DNA from: Trichodelitschia bisporula
Taxonomy: Eukaryota; Ascomycota; Dothideomycetes; Phaeotrichales; Phaeotrichaceae
Length of the DNA: 64,000 nucleotides
Direction of reading: 5' to 3'
Assembly: GCA_010356995.1 (NCBI GenBank)
Contig: ML996701.1
Span: 426,963-490,962 of the forward strand
Below are positions 10,460-22,426 of the stretch, in pieces (the stretch's first letter is position 1; each line of letters starts with the position of its first letter). The notes under the pieces are model-generated. The model worked only from the letters and a program-made list of their open reading frames with translations. It made no database searches and had not been told where the DNA came from. The translations under genes were made by a program, and so were the position numbers.

Positions 10460-12461
10460 CGTGCTGAGCAGTAGCTATTCTGAATCAGTTAGCGTATGAT
10501 GAAGAAGCAGTGGGAGTAGTTTCGAGTACACAAGTAAACCCGGTGGGTTGAGGCGGGTGCTATGCAACAAGTCCCAGCAAGACGATGTTGTGCTGTGAGG
10601 GGGTGAAAAGGAGTAAGCTTACCAGCTGCGATGTGTGCTTTGTGTTAGAGAAAGTTCTTCAACACTAAAAGGGGGTCGGTGATAGTGAGGATGAGCTGAA
10701 GTAAAACCTGCAGCAGGAAAAGATGTGAAGCTTAAGGAGTTGCGATGGTGCTTTGCAAAGCAGAAGATCGAGGTTGACGGTTGAGGTTGTCGCGGGAAAG
10801 GAGGCATTGTGGGCCAATTTTTTCGAATTTATAGTCCGACCCACGTGACCGGAGGAGAAACGATGGACGCTAGGCGAGTCGTGAAAGGAAAGTGCGATGG
10901 TGGGTGGAGGTGCTCGGTAGGTGGTCAAGGCACGTGATGGTACTGAAGAGGAAGGAACGATGGGTGGGTCGCACTGGACTGAATGGTGAGGCGGGTGGTG
11001 ACATCGCGCCTCGAACCAGTCGACACGGCGTAGGTGAAGTCTTCGTTGTCAATATAGGAGCCGATGGTACCTAGATGCCAGTGGACATTCGAAAGGAGCC
11101 ATTGCAACAGCGCTGTGTCGGCGGGGCCAGAGCGTGATATCGTTCCGCTGCAGCATACTGCCAGTCTCGCAGTGGCAAGCTTGACCGCCCTGAGGTCTGG
11201 CCGAGTGGAGGGTTAACCTTATGCCCTGACAGAACAAACGGTGAAGCTGAGTTGCAACGGAGGGAAAGCTAATATAGTCTGGTGGTCTTCAAAATGCGAA
11301 TCGGGCGTTTATGTAGCGGAGGGATCGTATCAATGCCAGCGTGACACCAGCACGTTGGCGAGTAAAGGACCACTTATAACTGTATCCAGCAACTTGAGAG
11401 ACCTGATATCCAGAAATGAGAATTGGATCCCAATAGTCAGGTCCTTGATGTCCCCGCTTATAGCGGTTGTTGGTTTGCATGTCGGGCAACGACAGTTAGT
11501 CCAAGATGCTGCTTTCGTTTCGAATATATATGCTCTGGCAAGTCGTATCGACCCCGTCAAACACCGTCATGGTTCATGAGGTACTACAGCGTATAATCCT
11601 GTCGGCGATTAGCTCACGTTCAAGGCGAGAAGAAGACTAAGGTTAAAAGACCGAAGCAATTTCACATCGCATACGTATGGCCGTCATAGGTTTCCAGGAG
11701 ACATTTATTCAGAGGGTGGCTTGTATCCACAACACAGCAGATTGATGATGATTAGTTTCTGAATTTCGTTGGCATTGATGTTTGTCGTCGATTGTACAAA
11801 GCTTGGCCTGCTTGGCTCTCAGCAACCGGCTCCGAGACAATCCCGCGGTCCTACGGCCTGGTGGAACCTTGCTTGAGCCGACACACTGTGGTACCGCTCT
11901 TGGCCGAGCCGCTTCGGCCGATGGCCATGGCGCGACCGACTTCGTTTACTGTCTCGACCGGCTCTTTGCCGGATGAGCGACCGACCGCCTTGATGATTCC
12001 AGTGCTCAAGAAACTCATGCCCGAAGGCGTCTATAGTTACGATCGGACCATCCGAGTTGCATGGCCGTCAAACATGGGGCCTCTGGACGGAAAAACTGCG
12101 TACGGTCTGTCTCGACGAACAGGAACAAGTAGCCATCAAGTCCCGATCCTCAACGCCGTGCCGTTCGGGAACGCACCATTTCCGACTACGTTGGAGACGT
12201 GGTGGGGTTGTAGGGATCTGGCCTCGGCAGTAACCGAAATGTAGAGAGCCGAGCAACGGGGGGGCGGGTGGCGTTCACGAGAATGAGGGGGGGCGGGCGA
12301 CAGCAATCGATTAGTTGGAAGATGATACCCAGCGTCAGCAGGACCTGGCCCTACTTGAGCGATTGACCACCCGGCCCATCCCGTAAACCCAAACCTCGTA
12401 TCCAACCTGGTATCCAACCTCGTATCCGTATCTTCCTCGAGCATTTCATCCTCCCAGCGCA
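10460..12461. other. Intergenic region, no gene recognised
   Basis: Two kilobases between the divergent AlkB-like (-) and 4CL-like (+) genes. The longest open frame with an ATG (11792..12244, +) shows no family resemblance and lacks supporting splice sites. The part nearest the AlkB-like gene, with a CACGTGAC element near 10842, is the likely promoter. The rest holds nothing I can support. Confidence 0.45.
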
Positions 12462-14323
12462 ATGGTCTTCTATCCCCCAGCATGGGTCCCGAAGCTCCCC
12501 TTCGACCCGCCCGATAACGTCCCCATCTCGGATTTCATGCTGGATGACCGCTATGGGCGCTACCCGATTGCCGACTCGAGGCCTATGTTCACCTGTGGCC
12601 TGTCAGGCCAGTCGTACACTGCGCCGCAGGTCAAGGAACGCGTCGACTTCCTCGCGCGCGGGCTGGCAAAGGAGCTGGGGTGGGCGCCGAACACTGGGAG
12701 CGAGTGGGACAAGGTCATTGGCGTCTTCTCGCTGAACACGGTACGTCAGCACGAACACGCTACATGCGGGTGCCTAATTGGACATAGCTGGACACCGTTC
12801 CGCTCGCCTGGGCCGCCCATCGCCTCGGTGGTCTTCAAACGCCGGCTAATGCGCAATACTCCGTCGCGGAAGTCGTATACCAGTTGAAGGACTCGAAGGC
12901 CAAAGCACTGTTTACGTGCCTGCCGCTGCTGGAGTCGGCATTGCAGGCGGCGAAGCAAGTTGGCATCCCGCGCAACCGCGTCTATATTCTGGAGCTGGCG
13001 AAGGAGGCCACTGGGGGAGCTACAAACAGCGAGTTCAAGACCGTGAGCCAGCTCGTGGAGGAGGGCTCCAAGCTACCAACGCTTGAGCCGTTGAAGTGGT
13101 CCAAGGGCGAGGGCGCACGCCGGTGCGCGTTTCTGTGCTACTCGAGCGGCACGTCAGGGCTTCCGGTACGTCTGAAGCTGTGATTGATATGTGGCGCTGC
13201 TAACTTTTGCCAGAAAGGAGTTGTGATCTCGCATCGGAATGTCATCGCCAATACACTGCAAATCGACGTCTACGAGAAGACGTTCCGGAACATACTTGCC
13301 AAAGGTGTAAGGGGCCCGTACTTAGAGAATGTTCTCGGTCTCCTCCCCATGAGCCACATCTACTCGCTCGTGGTCATCTGCCACGCGGGCGTCTACCGCG
13401 GCGACGGACTCATCATACTGCCCAAATTCGAGTTCAAGTCGTACCTGCACGCGATCCAGGACTACAAGATCAACACGCTGTACCTGGTGCCTCCGATCAT
13501 CATCCTGATGGCTAAGAACAAGGGTGTTTTAGAACAATATGATCTCAGCGCCGTCAAGGCCATTTTCACAGGTGCAGCGCCTCTCGGCGAGGAGACGTCC
13601 ACGGAACTCAATGCGATCTATCCGAAGTGGCTCATCCGCCAGGGCTATGGGCTGACCGAGACGTGCACCGTCGTCTGCTCGACCTCCGGCCAGGACATCT
13701 GGCTCGGCAGCTCTGGCTCCCTCCTCCCCGGCATCGAAGCACGCATCGTCGCGCTCGACGGCGCCGAAATCACAACCTACGACACACCGGGCGAGCTACT
13801 CGTCAAATCGCCCGCCGTCGTCATCGGATACCTAGCCAACGACAAAGCCAACGCCGAGACCTTCGTCGCAGACTCAGAAGGCGGGCGGTGGATGCGCACA
13901 GGTGACGAAGCAGTGATCCGGAAGGCACCCAGCGGAAACGAGCATATTTTCATCGTAGACCGTATCAAGGAGCTGATTAAGGTGAAGGGGTTGCAGGTTG
14001 CGCCCGCGGAGCTGGAGGCGCATTTGCTGACGCATGAGTATGTGGCTGATTGTGCGGTTATTCCGGTGCCGGATGAGCAGGCGGGGGAGGTGCCGAAGGC
14101 GTTTGTGGTTAAGAGTGGGAGTGTGGGGTTGGAGGAGAGTGATCGGCTTGTTAAGCGGGCGATTCAGAAGCATGTTGAGGAGCATAAGGCGAGGCATAAG
14201 TGGCTTAAGGGCGGGGTGGAGTTTATCGATGTTATTCCCAAGAGCGCCAGTGGGAAGATTCTGCGTCGGTTGCTGCGGGATAAGGAGCGGGAGGCGCGGA
14301 AGAAGAAGGGCGCGAAGCTGTAA
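12462..14323 (+). CDS. 4-coumarate-CoA-ligase-like AMP-binding enzyme, peroxisomal
   Basis: Three exons: 12462..12740, 12788..13165 and 13214..14323, with introns of 47 and 48 nt (GTACGT to CATAG, and GTACGT to GCCAG). All joins are in phase 0, giving 588 residues. The second intron interrupts the AMP-binding P-loop, which reads CYSSGTSGLPKGVVISHRN after splicing. Further marks are GLLPMSHIYSL, the acyl site IFTGAAPLGEE, the A5 block QGYGLTETC, GELLVKSP, the hinge RTGDEAV and IFIVDRIKELIKVKG, and the catalytic Lys region PKSASGKILRR. The enzyme activates a carboxylic acid to its CoA ester through an acyl-AMP. The C terminus is AKL, a canonical PTS1 signal, so it should act in peroxisomes; such fungal members use aromatic or medium-chain acids, but the substrate cannot be read here. 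Confidence 0.9.
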
Positions 14324-14889
14324 ATATGTGGTGGGTAAGGGGACTGATCTTGTATATGCACTTTGTACAGTGGGTTTTCCGTTCAAAGTTCTGTCGCAGC
14401 TTACAGCGTATATCCGTAGAGTGTGTTGGCTTGCGGTATTGAACTAGGTTTTGATCTATGGCAAAGTGCTTTGAATCTTGCCATCTCTCTCTACCGCTAT
14501 GCGGGAAGTGAGTCATTAAGAAATTGATGTAGAACTTCGAATAATATCACTACAAACACGATCTGTCTTTGACGGGTAAGTGCTGGAGTTCTTCTAAGTG
14601 CGAAGCTAACTAGGAGCAGACAGCAACCGAAGACCAACATGCAGACATTGTGCGTGGAGATACTACGGTATCACAATGGAATGAATCCCTATGCTCAACT
14701 TCACGCCAAAAAGCCTCATCCTCACACGCTATCAACAGTTCCGCCTCTCCAGAACCAAATAACCAACCTACAGCTACTCCAATACCGCAAGTACCAGCGC
14801 TCCCAAAAAGCCTCGCCAAACAAAATACCCCATACCGCCTATGAATACATACCATGAGTAGAATAGCAAACGACACACCATCTTCAAGC
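14324..14889. other. Convergent intergenic region
   Basis: About 570 nt between the 3' ends of the 4CL-like gene (+) and the Ser/Pro-rich gene (-). Short, A/C-rich open frames only; no gene called. Confidence 0.5.
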
Positions 14890-17800
14890 CTACAAAAACG
14901 CCGGTGTAAGCGGACTACTCCCTGCACCCAACCCCCCACTAATCCTCTTCCTAAGAAACTGCTCCGCCATCTTCTGCCCACTAGTCGGTGTCGTAGGCGT
15001 AACCCTCCCGCCCTTGACCGGTGAAACCCTCCCCGCGCGCACCGGGCTCACATTCTCCTTAACCCCACCCGCCCGCTTCCTAATTGCCAGCGGGCTCGGC
15101 GCATGCATGGGAGACCCATTCAGCGGCGGCGGAAACGGGCTCGGCAGCGTCGTGACGCTCCCGAGGCGCACAGGCGATCCCGTCCGCACACTGCCCGGCC
15201 CCGTCACAGCATCGTTCCTGTGCGGCGTAATCGGCTCCGCCGCATACGGCCCGCGCGAAATATTCAGCAGCGTCGCGTCGCCTAGCAACGGTCGCGGCGT
15301 ACTGGCTCGCGGCGTGCGAGGTCGTGTCTCGGCCACGCGCTCAAGGGCAAAGGACGATGTGCTCCGCGCTCCGAGCGCACTGAGCGGGCGCGCCAGACTC
15401 TCGAGTCGGGGAGCGCGCGTGGTAGTAGCTACACTTCCGCGGCGGCCGCGGTTAAGCGCCGGAACCTCAAGCGCCTCGCAAGACACATCATCCGCGCGGC
15501 CCGGATGGCGCTCCTCGATCGGCGCGCAAGAGGTGGATACGTGTGGCCGGCGGCTCGGCCCAACACCCACGGGTGCCGAGTCCGAGCTAGGTTTCCTATC
15601 AGCGGCGGGGCGCCGCGGAAGGGGAAGCGACTCGCTGCTCCGGCCGGGCGGGAGACGCGGCGGTCGGCCCGTCTCGAGCATCGGGAAGCGGTCATTCATC
15701 AGGCTTGAGTGGCGGGAGGCAGGTGGGGGGCGGCGCTCAGAAATGCGGCTTGAGGGCCTGGTGATGTTTGGGCGGGGAGGGGGGAGGGAGGCGGGGGAGG
15801 GGGGTGGGAGGGGAGCCGGTGGAGTGTCGTCCATTTGTGCGCCTTCGCGGATGTGCCCCGATTTCATGGGGGTGGAGAGTGCGAGCCCAGCCTTGGGTGC
15901 CGTGGACAGGTCCTTCGTCTCGCGCGAGAGCCAGGCGCGCCAGTCGCGGCTCATGCGGGCCGGCGACTCCGTGGCCTTGCCGGTGAGGGGGAATTTCGCT
16001 ACAGGCACAGGCCGGCTGGTTATGATAACTGCGGTGCCGGTATCGGCGCTCTTGCGCGAGGCCAGGCTGGTGCTGCTCTCGTTCCGGCCGCGGATGGGCG
16101 AGTCACGGACAGGCGAGTTCTCTGTTTGCTGGCTGTAGATGCTTGGCGAGATGACGCCGGCGCCGCGCGGAGATCCCGGGCCACGTTTGATCGTACTCGG
16201 GCTGGGCGGTACGTTTTCCATCGAGCAACGCGGGAAGAACGATGGTTGACTGTCGTCGAGGGGCGTCTTCCAACGCTCGCGGGCCAGTTCGGCGCGGCGT
16301 GCGAGGTGTGTTGGCGATGGGGGACCGGGGATTGGATCCGTGCTTCCGAGCTGGTCGCGGTTCCGCCGCCGACGGGTGGAGAGAGTCTCTTGTGGGGGGA
16401 GGGCGGGCATGTCTGCTAGAATGGCGGCGGTGGAGGCGTTCGAGGGGGTGCTATTATGCGAAGGGAGGGGCGCGAAGGTGGGCAGGTCTATGACTGGGAG
16501 TTCCGGCGTCACAGCGCGGATGGTTGGCCTGCTTATCTCGCGGATTGTGCTCGAGGCAATGGAGCTATGCCGCCGCTGAGATGGGAGCGAGGCATATGCG
16601 CTCTCTTGAGCAGGAATCTGCGCAGGGGGACGTTCTTCGTCATTGACAGCGCGTGCCGGAGAGGGGATTGCGTCCGCAGTGGAATTGCGGCGGCGGCCAA
16701 AAAATCTGGCATTGAAGATGGAGGAGACCGAGGTTTTACGAGATGAAGGCGCGGGGTTGCCCAGCTGGCCATCCTCAAGGATTACGGTCAGACGGCGGCT
16801 GTCGTCCGCGCTGATGGTTGTTCCGGCGATGGTGGAGTCAGCCCAGCTGGTGACGCGCGATTTGGACGTTGCGACGGTGAATTCGCTAACAGCAGGGCTA
16901 CCAGCGCGGGGTTGGAAGGCTGGCGGGAGATGGACGGGAGTGACGGAGCGGGAGGACGCGGTGTTGTAGGACGCGGTGTTATAGGAGCCGCGGGAGCTGC
17001 CCATGGGCGTCGAGGAGGTAGAGGTGAGGGTATCACCGAAGTGCGACCGTCTGGCATCCACTTGCTGCACAGGGAGGCAGCGGCTGCTGGCCGAGGACTT
17101 GCGGAAGACGCGGCGGATCTTGTCACGGAAGGAGTTGGAGGCTTTGCTCTCGCCGCTGGACTTGCGCGGTACGGACCGGGACCATACCTCATCAGTTGGC
17201 AGTGGAGCAGAAGCTTCGTAGGTGGTGGCGGTGTTGGAGGCGCTGGACAGCGTGGTGACTTCAGCCTTGTCGCTGCGCTTTCTGAAGGAACTAAGCAATG
17301 ACGGGCGATTCCGCACACGCCGACGCTGGAAGTCTAGGAGATGCTGATCACGGCATCGGTTCAAGTCCTCGTCGACCGTGTAGGTCTTGGAAGGGGTATT
17401 GTTGGAAGCAGTGCGCAGTGGCGGCGGGATATGAGTAGGTGTTCGCTCTTGCTCCGCAATGCTGTCCAACCTCGTTCCTGGTACCGCAGGATCCGGCTCA
17501 GGCGGAAACGAAATGTCCTCAACAGACGTTGTCTTAGACTCCTGGGTTGACGAATACATAGACCTCGTCTTGCGGACCACTCGAAAGGGGGCAGAGGAGC
17601 TACGGTGCAGATCCGCAGTCGGTTGGACCTGCGGCATCGGCGGCCCACAGCGAGGTTCCGAGATGGACATCGACGCTGGGGACGGAACATTCGGTGATCC
17701 CAACGGCTGGGAGTTACTGCGAGAGAGCGCCGAGGTAAACAGGCGCCGATTAGCGTTCAAACGCAGCGGTCTCTCACCACCGAAGTGGCTCCCCTCGCCT

Positions 17801-18033
17801 TCGGACCGCCGACCCCTCGTTTTGCGTCTAGCGGCCTCAGACTCAGCTGCATTCTCGCTCCTCGTATGAGCATGGGCCCGCTCATAAGCAACGGTGGCAG
17901 CAACCAGGGCGTGTTTCTGCGCGGCGACGGGGTCAATGAGACTCGAGGCTGAAGGGCGGCGCTGGACAGAGGAAGAAGATCTGCTGCGACGAAGGGGGGC
18001 GGATGAAGAGTGAGTTGAAGCGTTGTGAAGCAT
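14890..18033 (-). CDS. Large Ser/Pro/Arg-rich disordered protein of unknown function
   Basis: One uninterrupted frame of 1047 residues from the ATG at 18033. Most of it is low complexity and predicted disordered: Ser, Pro, Arg and Thr dominate, with many SRxS and SPxR motifs that look like kinase sites (for example RRSRSSSS near the N terminus, and repeated SPVR and SPVKGGR near the C terminus). One ordered-looking segment lies near the N terminus, DPVAAQKHALVAATVAYERA, which could form an amphipathic helix and is the part most likely to be conserved. No enzyme domain, signal peptide or membrane segment is visible. The frame is intact over 3.1 kb, which argues for a real gene; antisense frames of up to 374 codons here are shadows of its GC-rich codons. 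Function unknown; a phosphorylated scaffold at cytoskeleton or cell tips is a guess. Confidence 0.75.
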   Translation of the reverse strand: MLHNASTHSSSAPLRRSRSSSSVQRRPSASSLIDPVAAQKHALVAATVAYERAHAHTRSENAAESEAARRKTRGRRSEGEGSHFGGERPLRLNANRRLFTSALSRSNSQPLGSPNVPSPASMSISEPRCGPPMPQVQPTADLHRSSSAPFRVVRKTRSMYSSTQESKTTSVEDISFPPEPDPAVPGTRLDSIAEQERTPTHIPPPLRTASNNTPSKTYTVDEDLNRCRDQHLLDFQRRRVRNRPSLLSSFRKRSDKAEVTTLSSASNTATTYEASAPLPTDEVWSRSVPRKSSGESKASNSFRDKIRRVFRKSSASSRCLPVQQVDARRSHFGDTLTSTSSTPMGSSRGSYNTASYNTASSRSVTPVHLPPAFQPRAGSPAVSEFTVATSKSRVTSWADSTIAGTTISADDSRRLTVILEDGQLGNPAPSSRKTSVSSIFNARFFGRRRNSTADAIPSPARAVNDEERPPAQIPAQESAYASLPSQRRHSSIASSTIREISRPTIRAVTPELPVIDLPTFAPLPSHNSTPSNASTAAILADMPALPPQETLSTRRRRNRDQLGSTDPIPGPPSPTHLARRAELARERWKTPLDDSQPSFFPRCSMENVPPSPSTIKRGPGSPRGAGVISPSIYSQQTENSPVRDSPIRGRNESSTSLASRKSADTGTAVIITSRPVPVAKFPLTGKATESPARMSRDWRAWLSRETKDLSTAPKAGLALSTPMKSGHIREGAQMDDTPPAPLPPPSPASLPPPRPNITRPSSRISERRPPPASRHSSLMNDRFPMLETGRPPRLPPGRSSESLPLPRRPAADRKPSSDSAPVGVGPSRRPHVSTSCAPIEERHPGRADDVSCEALEVPALNRGRRGSVATTTRAPRLESLARPLSALGARSTSSFALERVAETRPRTPRASTPRPLLGDATLLNISRGPYAAEPITPHRNDAVTGPGSVRTGSPVRLGSVTTLPSPFPPPLNGSPMHAPSPLAIRKRAGGVKENVSPVRAGRVSPVKGGRVTPTTPTSGQKMAEQFLRKRISGGLGAGSSPLTPAFL

Positions 18034-19825
18034 TCCTACGGCTTGGGGCGGGGGGTGCCGTTGATGCTGGGTGAGCCCGCGGCGAAGGATGTACTGGAAG
18101 TGATGCTGAAGAGGCGGATGGAGAAGAGTGGGATCGGGCGGGGGGCGGAAGACACGTCAATGGTGGGCTGAAAAGAAGAGTAGAAGGGACAGCCATGGTG
18201 GATTGTAGCTTCGTGAACTTCTGGGAGGAGAGGACCGTGGAAGGCGTGGTGCTCGTGGCAAGGGGACACGATATATGACTGAGGATGGAAAGCGTGCTGG
18301 GATTGATGAGGAAAGAGAGGCTAGATTTAGAGAAGCAAAGACTGTTCAAACTGAAGGGACCGCCTTACATCTTCCACTTCTGATGATCAGCTCATATTTC
18401 ATCGAGATGGTCGAAATGTCTACTCAAACCATGCCGACTTCGAGTTCACGACACCACTTCTTGATGACGACACAGCAGAACACGGGATCTTGCTACTGAA
18501 CTCGAGGATTGAGATATTACGATAGGATTTTACCGGTACGATAAGAGGTACAGTACCACTCAATTGCCCGACAGCTTTCTATTTAAATGGGGAACCGATT
18601 TAGAAGGCTGATGGTTGTCGATTCTCACGATGTCAAAGTGTTTTGACGTCGTCGGCCCTCCCCGCCCGGCGTCAAAAACCAAGCGCCGCCACAGCGCCAC
18701 AGCGCCACAGCGCCACGACGCCGCAACAACGACGCCTCCCCATCATCAGCCTCAAGCAGGTTCCCGTCCTGCATCGGAGCTGTCGCCAACTTCCCGCTCG
18801 TCTCCGAAGCAGAGCTTCAGCTCCGTTCAAGCCGTGAGCTCTCTGTTCCAAACCCTCAACCTCTCCCATATCTCAAACCCTCATCCCATCCCAAACTCCA
18901 GAACCCCCCACCCCCTCTATCGCCAAACCTAGCCCTCCCTCTAAAGTACGGTAACATCGGTAGCCGCCCCCCACACCCCAACCCCGTGTCCTAATCGCGT
19001 GCTCCCCCCATCCCGGCGACAGCGCGCATCAAGTCAGCCACCCTCCACCCCGGCCCAATCTCGTACCACTCGTGACCACGACCAGTAGCACGCTTCGACC
19101 ACTACCCCCGCCCCCGCAGATCCAACAGCTCTCAGGAACCGCCACGTCGCGCTGCAGCTTCGCAAAGCGGTGGAAGAAGTGAAGCGTGCACAACGAGTAC
19201 GGTACCTGTCGGGCAACATGGAACTCTCCCGTCCAACAAAATGCCCTCGAATCTGGTATCTCGCATGCGCATCGCGTGCCAGTAACTGACCCGGGTTGTC
19301 TCGGATCCAGACGTGCGCGGTTCCGTGCCTGCATTGCCCAGCCCACCAACCCCGCGCCCCCGCAGTGGCCGGGACCCGAACCAAGCTCCGCCATCCAGTC
19401 GAGCTGCTGCCTGCTGGGGCGAAACGCCATACGAGGAGGAATGGCGTTAGCTGTCCGGCATGGAGCTCTCCTCGTTGCGATAAGCTCAAGTACCAGATTA
19501 AGAGCTTCAACACCACGATGTCGTGAAGCATTGTAGCTAATTAGCATACATCACGGCATCACATATCGCCAGGTGCATTCGCGAATAGTTAATACAGCCT
19601 ACAGACCCCAAACACGCGAGCGCCGTGAACCCATCTGTCTGCTGTGCCGCAAGCTCGCCACGCCCGCAGCCGCAGCGTGAAAAAGACATCCCAAACGCAA
19701 GCACACGCAATACCAGTAGCTATCAACACAAATTGAGCCAGACGAACCAAACCCCCATGATGCTAACCTCGCAGCCGCGAGGGAGACCGTAGACCGACGG
19801 AATCTATATATTCCTAACCCATCCT
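18034..19825. other. Intergenic region, no gene recognised
   Basis: Holds the promoter of the Ser/Pro-rich gene and the 3' region of the vacuolar protease. Three copies of the 8-bp unit CAGCGCCA lie at 18692..18715. Overlapping open frames of 116-172 codons at about 19029..19547 on both strands are mutually exclusive and show no family resemblance. Confidence 0.45.
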
Positions 19826-21434
19826 CTAGTACGCCTCGAGGAACTCCTTGAGCTCCTCCTCGACCATAGCCTCAATCTTCTCCGCCATCGCCTCGATCTT
19901 CTCAGCCAGAACGCTCGACTCCTTCTGGATCTTGCGGCCAGTGCCCTCGAAGGGGATGGTGAACTGCGAGCCGGGGAGCTCGATCTTGGCCTCATAGGCG
20001 CCCTTGCTGATGATGTCGGTGTAGTTGGACGAGCCACCACCGTTCCAGGCGAGAACATTGGGCGAGCCAGTGCCGACGTCAGAGAGGGCGTTCTTGGTGG
20101 CAATGGAGACGAGTGCGGCCTTGAGCTGCTTGGGGGTGATCTCAGCGACAGCGTACGCAGAGTCCTTGGCAGGCTGCAGAGACAGCAGGTAGGCAAGCAG
20201 ACCCGCAATATGAGGCGAGGCCATCGAAGTACCGGAGATGGTGTTGACGGCGTGCTTGCTGCCGATCCAGGTGGAAAGGATGTTCAGGCCAGGGGCGAAG
20301 ATGTTCAGGCAGTTGCCCCAGTTGGAGAAGTAGGCACGCTCGTCAGACAGGGTGGACGCGCCAACGGTCACGGCCTTGTCAGCAGCGGCGGGCGAGTAGT
20401 TGCAGGCATCAGCGTTGTCGTTACCGGCAGCGACGGCAAAGTGGATACCAGCGTCGACGGCAGCGTTGACGGCCATGTCCAGGGTCGGTGACTTGCCACC
20501 ACCCAGAGACATGTTGGCGGCAGAGCCCTTCCAGCCCTTGCGCTTGCCAGCCTTGGCCGCGGCAACGCTCTCGGTGTGCGACTCCGCGGCGTACTCGACA
20601 CCCTTCACGACATCGGACATGGTGCCGGAGCCGTTGGAGCGGAGGACCTTGACGGCGATGATGTTCGCCTTCTTGGCAACACCGTACTTCTTGCCGGCGA
20701 CGGTGCCGGAGCAGTGGGTGCCGTGGCCATTGCCATCCTCATCGGCGTCATTCATGGGGATGGTCTTGCCCCACGCTGCGCGACCCTCGAAGTCAACGTG
20801 GTTCACGTTAGTGCCGGTATCAATGACGTAAACATCAACGCCCTCGCCACCGTCCGCCGTGTAGAGGTACTTGTTGAAGGTACCAAAGGACAGGCTGTCA
20901 CGGTGCGAGATACGGGCCAGACCCCAAGGGGCGTTCTTCTCCGTCTCGATGTCCATCGTGTGGACCTCGGAGTCCCGCTCAATGTATTCAACCTGCGTGA
21001 CATTAGCACCCTGGTCAGGCTCACGTGGACGGGGTAGATGCGGGGCCGAGATAACTCACATCCGGATGGCGACGAAGCTGCTCGATCACATCCTCGTCGA
21101 AGTGGCCAGAATAGCCCAGGAAGCTGCCCGCAATGTTGTAGGTGTGCTTCAGACCCGTAAATGCCTCATTAACGGTGGGAAGCAGCGAGCGCTTGCGGAG
21201 CTCCAGCTTCCGCGTCTCCGTCGTTTGGTGCAGCTGCTGTATCCACGAAGTGTGGGCATCAGCATCAGCCTTCTTCACATGCTCCTTGAGCTTGATAATG
21301 TAGGAGTTGGGAATATGTTTGGCGTTGCTAGACGACAGGAGGGGAGCTGCGTCGTTGTGGATGGTCCCAACGTTGAGGACAGGCGACGCTGACGCAGCCA
21401 GGGCGTACAGCGACAGAGCGGCGGCGAACTTCAT
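19826..21434 (-). CDS. Vacuolar subtilisin-like serine protease (cerevisin/Prb1 type, S8)
   Basis: Two exons, 21434..21060 and 21010..19826, with a 49-nt intron (GTGAGT to GACCAG) in phase 0; 519 residues. A signal peptide (MKFAAALSLYALAASASP) is followed by an I9 propeptide containing NSYIIKLKEHV and ending around YIERDSEV. The proteinase K-type domain has its triad intact: Asp189 (VIDTGTNVNHVDF), His221 (GNGHGTHCSG) and Ser387 (SGTSMASPHIAG), with oxyanion Asn322 (AAGND). The acidic C-terminal extension, rich in Glu and with the heptad AEKIEAM present twice in a row, is a feature of the vacuolar branch rather than of the secreted alkaline proteases. It should be a zymogen processed in the vacuole for general protein and autophagic-body breakdown. 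Homologues are also known as Pen o 18-type allergens. Confidence 0.93.
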
Positions 21435-22426
21435 CGTGAGGGCCTGCCAAAGACGATGAACTCTAGAGAGAAGTGGGCAGTTGACGGGGAAGATGAAATG
21501 GAGATAGATGGGGTTGTTGGATGGGATGAAAGGTGGAGGACCTCAAGGGTGACAAGACGGCAGCTCGGGGGGGAGGGAGGGTGAGGCAGCAGCTGGGGCT
21601 TTATCTCCACGAGAGGCTGGCGTTATCGCCGGGGGAACTGTCGGAGCGTGAATCACAAGGACCGCCGGGGGTGGCGTTGGGTGAGTGGGTGACTGGGGGG
21701 CTTGGCTTTTGGTTGCAGCGCAACAGTCAGTGACGCTGACTGAGGAGCCTGCCAAGCCTAAGTGGGCCTGGATTGGCTGAAGCTCCCTGCGGCTGTGCCT
21801 GTCCTGCCGCTTACGGCTAGCCTAAATCGTTTCAAATGGCTTGTCTCAGCGTCACAGGATCTCTGCTCAGCCCGAGAGAGGTCAAGCCTCAAATGCTCAC
21901 CAGCCTCCTCTTGGCCCGTATCCTGTGAGAGTGGAGGCCTGACGCCAAGCGTTAAATGGTTGGTGCGCATCGTCAGGCAGCCAGTGTCTTGGATCAGTTT
22001 GGCGGCTGATATTTGTGATGCTGAGCACATCTCGTAGATATTGTAGCAAACGTACAGCTTAACACGCTGTAAATCTGTCTTCTTGTGTGACTATCAAAGG
22101 CCTTTCACCTTGTATACCTCATAAACTTGCCAGGAATTGGCCTTCTTCCTGTTTGCGCAACCGCAGACTGGGGTACTTTGCGCACAAGCACTACACACCG
22201 CAAGCTTCAACACGACCCCCCCCACCCCAAACTACCCCGCCACAACCCGTCTCATCTTTCTCCCATTCGAGTCCCCATGAGAGCTTCGCCACTGCCCTCT
22301 GATTGTGTAGTTGGCAATTGCGGGGGTCGGATGTCTAGACCCGAGCGCTTGTCATCAGTTTGAGGCTACGAGATATGCCCGTCACGCGCAACCTCCACCA
22401 TTCAGACTCTTGACCGGAGCCGTGAG
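21435..22426. promoter_or_regulatory. Shared upstream region of the protease and the BEACH gene
   Basis: About 1 kb between divergent start codons (21434 on minus, 22427 on plus), so both promoters lie here. A C/A-rich stretch at 22208-22260 on the plus strand is a likely 5' UTR of the BEACH gene. No gene or clear operator seen. Confidence 0.5.

Noticed and set aside
15014-16138. 374-codon open frame on the plus strand opposite the Ser/Pro-rich protein
   Set aside because: Arg/Gly-rich shadow in a GC-rich region; the minus-strand frame is almost three times longer and continuous.
19029-19547. Overlapping 116-172-codon frames on both strands
   Set aside because: They exclude each other, show no recognisable domains and no usable splice sites.
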